From assembly GCA_020466095.1 (NCBI GenBank), contig CM035808.1, positions 1,834,190 to 1,898,189 on the forward strand: a stretch of 64,000 bases of DNA. Direction: 5' to 3'. A program made the position numbers and the translations under genes. Positions 60,149-64,000 of the stretch are shown here, one piece after another. The stretch is from Chlorops oryzae (taxonomy: Eukaryota; Arthropoda; Insecta; Diptera; Chloropidae). How positions within the stretch are numbered: the first letter of the stretch is position 1; each line of letters starts with the position of its first letter. The notes below the pieces were generated by a model. That model was not told where the DNA came from. It made no database searches and saw only the letters and a list, made by a program, of their open reading frames with translations.

Positions 60149-60734
60149 CACAGAGAAAAAATTCAACCAGAAAATCTAGATTAAATCAAAAGGAAAAAAC
60201 GAAAAGATTCTTGAATACCGATTTCAGATGAATTGAATTGATATATATTAGAATAAGGATTTGAAAAAATTGTTGACTAACACAATATTGAAATACAAAT
60301 AAGTTTTAAATAAAAAAAATTTATTAAATACCTTATAAAGGAAGAAATTCAAAACAAATTTATTAACAGTTTAAACAATATGCCTTTTTGAGACCATTTG
60401 TGAACTAACCCAAAATTAGACTCAGATGTTATCGTATTTTGTCAAATCCATGTTATGCTTTCGAATCTTAAAATTTCTCTTATCTATATATTATATGTCA
60501 ATTTTATACATCAAATCGGACTTATAACGAAAGTTTTACAGAAGATTTTTTATATTGGTCCTTAAACTCACCAAAATTTTCTTGAGCCAACCAAATTTTT
60601 TTTGAAATGTCTTATATTGCTCAATTGACCCTGGAAATATAGACTACCAAAGGCACTTTTCTTAATAACGCCATGCGTGGATCTCTTTCTTAAAGATCCA
60701 AAAATTTTGATCTGGTTAAATTGGTCGCACAGTG
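60149..60734. mobile_element. Family C TA-flanked MITE, copy 3 (degraded)
   Basis: CACAGAGAAAAAATTCAACC at the left and ..CGCACAGTG|TA at the right. Patchy similarity to the other copies ('attaaatcaaaaggaaaaa', 'atgaattgaattgata'). The left TA is lost. Confidence 0.65.
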
Positions 60735-60736
60735 TA

Positions 60737-61161
60737 GCATTACAGACTAATTTTCAGGAAAGTTATATTTCATTCTGTTTCTTTGGGATGACTTGGATCT
60801 CTGAGGAGGTTTGAAGACCCGCAACTAGTCCTTGCTACGTTCCTGGTTCACAGAAATAATCCCTGCTCCTGCGGGCCTGATCTGCTATGATAGAATTTGA
60901 TCAGCCTCAATTGATGTGCATTGATATATCTACAGGAACACAGACCAGCCACGAACACATCTCCAAAGGAAATTTAATAGTGGAAAGGAAATTTTATGAA
61001 AGCCCAGAATTTTAGCTTTTGAACAAGCTCGTTTGAACAAACTCACAAGGGTTTTTCGATAACAAAGAACAATTCTTTCACACGGAAACACAGTCATTTG
61101 AGAGATCAATCACCCTGTGTCATAATTTGGAGGTAATCGAATGAAAAAAAAAAATATTGAC
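60737..61161. other. Non-coding, unassigned
   Basis: No supported feature. Confidence 0.4.
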
Positions 61162-61460
61162 ATCAGTTCCTGAAAGTGCTTGATAAATGTAGGAAATCCC
61201 CATATTTAGTTTTGTTAGATTGGCTACAGGACAATTTTAAATCGATCTCGAAAAATTTGGCCGAGAATTAAGTTGCGCTCTTATTTATGGCTATATCTCG
61301 CCAACCGTTTGATATATTACTTTCCTGTCTATAACAAAGTTTAGGCTTAAGACCCAAGGAGCACCAATGGACCCGAAAACCCTTCATTATTCACCTCTTA
61401 TTACCTTTTCTGGTCCCTCATAGTCCCCAAACCCGTAAGAGTTTTATGAAAATGAAACAA
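61162..61460 (+). repeat. Dispersed family A, copy 4 (truncated)
   Basis: 'agttcctgaaagtgcttga', 'attggctacagg', 'ggccgagaattaagttgcgc' and 'ctatatctcgccaaccgttt' match the other copies. The 3' part is lost. Confidence 0.65.
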
Positions 61461-63976
61461 TAATTATTTTTTATTTTATCTTAAGAGAATCCAGAGCAGG
61501 CATACCTACATTTGTGTCCATTTTCAAACAATAAAAGGCAAAAAAAAATAAATAATAAATTTAGTGATTTTCCACTCCACTGAGCCTATGACTCACAAAA
61601 GCGCACAAGAAAAAAGAAAGACCAATATTTTTTTCTTTTCTTTTTTATTGTCCGATTTTGACACATATAAAGCTTGCGCGGCAGGGGTTAAAACGATAGG
61701 AGAGCAGAGCAGACAAAATGTTTACATCAAAACATTGGGAGATTTCGGCTTTGCACATTCACTTCCCACCCCAGACACCCTATAAACGGCAGTTTAGGTA
61801 CTTGAAGTTTTTCTAAAAAAAGAATAACACTTCTACAAAAAGAAAGAATGGAATATGCACCCCAAATTGCCTCATAATTAGAGCAAAATAATTTTTAAGG
61901 GTAAAATATAAAGTTTAACTTCAAAGGGTTAATTCTAATTTAACGAAAGCACCATTCACAGCTGCTGTTTGGAAGCTTAACTAATAAATGCGCGAAAAAA
62001 CACGTAGTCCAATTAAACACAACCAGCAGGAGGGGATGAAGGATTTCCTACGGATGTTGGAAAAAATTTAAAAAAATATAAAAAAATTTCAAAGCCGAAA
62101 ATATCAGCCGAAGACAAAGAATTACAAGCACTCGATTGTCATTCATAAGTACGGTTCGAGATTAGGGGGTAAGTGGAAGTGGATGTGGAACTGGATGTAG
62201 GACAAAATATTCGTAAATAAGAGGAAAGAGAATTCGAGGATAATTGCCGAAGAACATGTGCCGCCAAAGTCCCGGCAGGATATTTACGGGGGTGGACTCT
62301 AATTCTGAGAGCATTTGCCATTGCATTGGGAGAGAATCTCTGAAGCTTTGCACGTTTCCAATTACATGGAACGAAAGATTTTCTACCTCGAATGAGATTT
62401 TCAAATAAATTTAGATCAATCGAGCGCTATAAATAATCTTCCTTCTTTGTAAATCTTCAAGTTGCTGCTGGGTGTTCCTTAAATGGTCCGTCCATCCGCA
62501 TGGTTCGTGCCGCTCTCTCTCAAAAGACGCCACGCGAAACTTGTTCTCATTACTTTCTGCGCGCACGCATTAACACTGCAATGACTGTTGCTCAGTGAGA
62601 AAAATTCAGGAATTTATTGATTTTTCCTTTTGAACGCATGTGGAAAGCTATATTCCTATATATAGCCTGGCAAGTATGTGCACGCGGCTACGGGGAAATA
62701 CAATAACAAACAAACAAAAAAAGTGCGTACTATGGGTGAATATTGCGATTCCAATAAATACCTTCGAAAAAAAAAGAAAAGCGCAACAACCCCTAAACTC
62801 TATGTTGACTTTTGGACAAAGTAATTAAACCAGCAGGCCTTGAACCCTCAACGGAGGGAGAAAATAGGAAAATTGGAAATATACTGCGGTTTGTACTCGA
62901 GCAATGACAGTAAAAATGCATTTTATTCGAGGTCACAAAAATATTTGCACCAATGAAGACGAACTTGTTTGGGTGCGGGTGATGAGAGGGTGTCGAATTA
63001 ATCTGATAAATGTTATCTTATCTTAATCGTGGAATCTTCTTCTTGTTGGCTTTATTTTTAATCATTAATCTTTGGCATCCATGACAACCCATGGCGGAAA
63101 TGCCTTTTTATTGATTGTGAGTTCTGGACCACATGCTCCTTTTACCAAAAGAAAAAGCTTGGTCAAGAATTTCAAAAAAAAAAAAATTTTCTAATTATTT
63201 AAAAAAATATCGCATGAGAGAGAAAACGTACCTCTTTTTATAAGACCAAAACAAAGGGATGCTCTTCACGAAGCTATCCAAATATAACGGCAATTAAAGA
63301 AAAATTTGACTTCTTTTTCCAGTGTGAATATTTTTTTATTATTATTAATTTTTTTATTATTTATCCCTTCGATTTGTAAACAAATTCATCTAACGGAGAA
63401 TTTTGGTCGAAAGGAGATTTCGCGGAAAACAAGGAACACACCCTTTTTCTCACGACTCTAACGGTAAAACATGCAGTTCACTTTTTTTTCTCAAACATTT
63501 TTTGCGGCTTTTTTATTTTTATTTATTTTTTTCTGCTTTTGTTTTGCTTTTTAATTGCATTTTTAATGCAGAAACTTTAATTTCAGCTTTTCATTGAAAT
63601 CCACTTGAATTTTTTAAATATTTATTTAATAATAATAATAAACATACTATATATTTATTATATATATATTTTTTTTTTGAAATTTAACTTTATTAAATTA
63701 ATAAATTAATTTGAATTGTATCCGTTAAACATTCCTTCCTCACGCGAGCCTGAACTGCTTGTGTTCAGTCTTCTTCCATACGAAATCGGAATCAGTTTTG
63801 GTACGGGGAGTGGATGGCAGCAACAGCCCTGCAGTAAATGCGTGGCAAATTGACCCCTATGTCACCAGTGCTGCACCAGAGACACTGACAGTAGGATCTA
63901 ACTACAGTTGTTTCGTTATATAAGAAAGTCGATTTTGCCAAGAAATTTCATTCTTATATCCGGTATTTTTTTTATA
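61461..63976. other. Apparently single-copy non-coding DNA
   Basis: No supported gene. TA-rich stretch at 63640-63672. At 63910-63933 'gtttcgttatataagaaagtcg' resembles the inner side of a pogo/Tigger-type right end. Confidence 0.4.
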
Positions 63977-64000
63977 CAGTCGAACTTCCGTATAGTGAAC
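63977..64000 (+). mobile_element. Pogo/Tigger-type terminus cut by the window edge
   Basis: CAGTCGAACTTCCGTATAG directly after TA (63975-63976) is the usual start of a pogo/Tigger element, like the 40568 element. The rest lies outside the window. Confidence 0.5.

Overview
The window looks like AT-rich nuclear DNA of a brachyceran fly (Diptera), probably the inside of a large intron or a gene-poor intergenic region. The evidence is the very high A+T content, fly-typical repeat phrases (GGGCGTGGC blocks, a 'gatcctgatcaagaatatata' motif, P-, hAT-, piggyBac- and pogo-like transposon ends) and abundant short microsatellites. The species cannot be fixed from the sequence. A large repeat-rich fly genome is my inference. 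I find no protein-coding exon, rRNA or intact tRNA gene that I can support. The longest open frames (up to 158 codons) are low-complexity, sit in repeats, or are equally open on both strands.

What the window does hold is a dense set of short non-autonomous transposable elements (MITEs), many still with exact target-site duplications (TSDs) and many inserted into one another. From left to right: a hAT-like element with an inner TAA-flanked element (0.86-2.35 kb); dispersed family A (3.9, 10.3, 37.4 and 61.2 kb); a CAGGGGCG-type inverted-repeat element (4.7-5.4 kb, deletion derivative at 26.7 kb); a three-unit ~340-bp tandem array (6.84-7.88 kb); TTAA-flanked family B (11.8 and 19.4 kb, inverted copies); foldback family F (16.0, 22.5, 38.5 kb); two decayed non-LTR retrotransposon tails (19.1 and 24.6 kb, minus strand); an AGTAAAGGGTT tandem array bounded by TTAA (21.4-22.15 kb); TA-flanked family C (25.1, 40.0, 60.1 kb); the GGGCGTGGC family D (29.85-31.45 and 54.3-55.8 kb); a hAT-like element carrying seven 122-bp repeats (33.57-34.72 kb); two P-superfamily-like MITEs (40.98 and 50.55 kb); a diverged segmental duplication (43.0-44.9 kb); a CTCCGAAAT higher-order array (47.0-47.84 kb); and a tRNA-like SINE (49.88-50.04 kb).

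Nested insertions give a relative order of events. At 50.4 kb a P-like MITE lies inside a TAA-flanked element. At 51.0 kb a TAA-flanked element lies inside a TTAA-flanked one. At 39.8-40.9 kb three layers are visible, and at 54.3-55.8 kb a hAT-like element sits in another hAT-like element inside family D. In several cases a second copy of the host repeat in this same window gives the empty site. The stretches between repeats look single-copy. One of them (53.34-53.45 kb) holds a possible TATA promoter followed by a splice donor.
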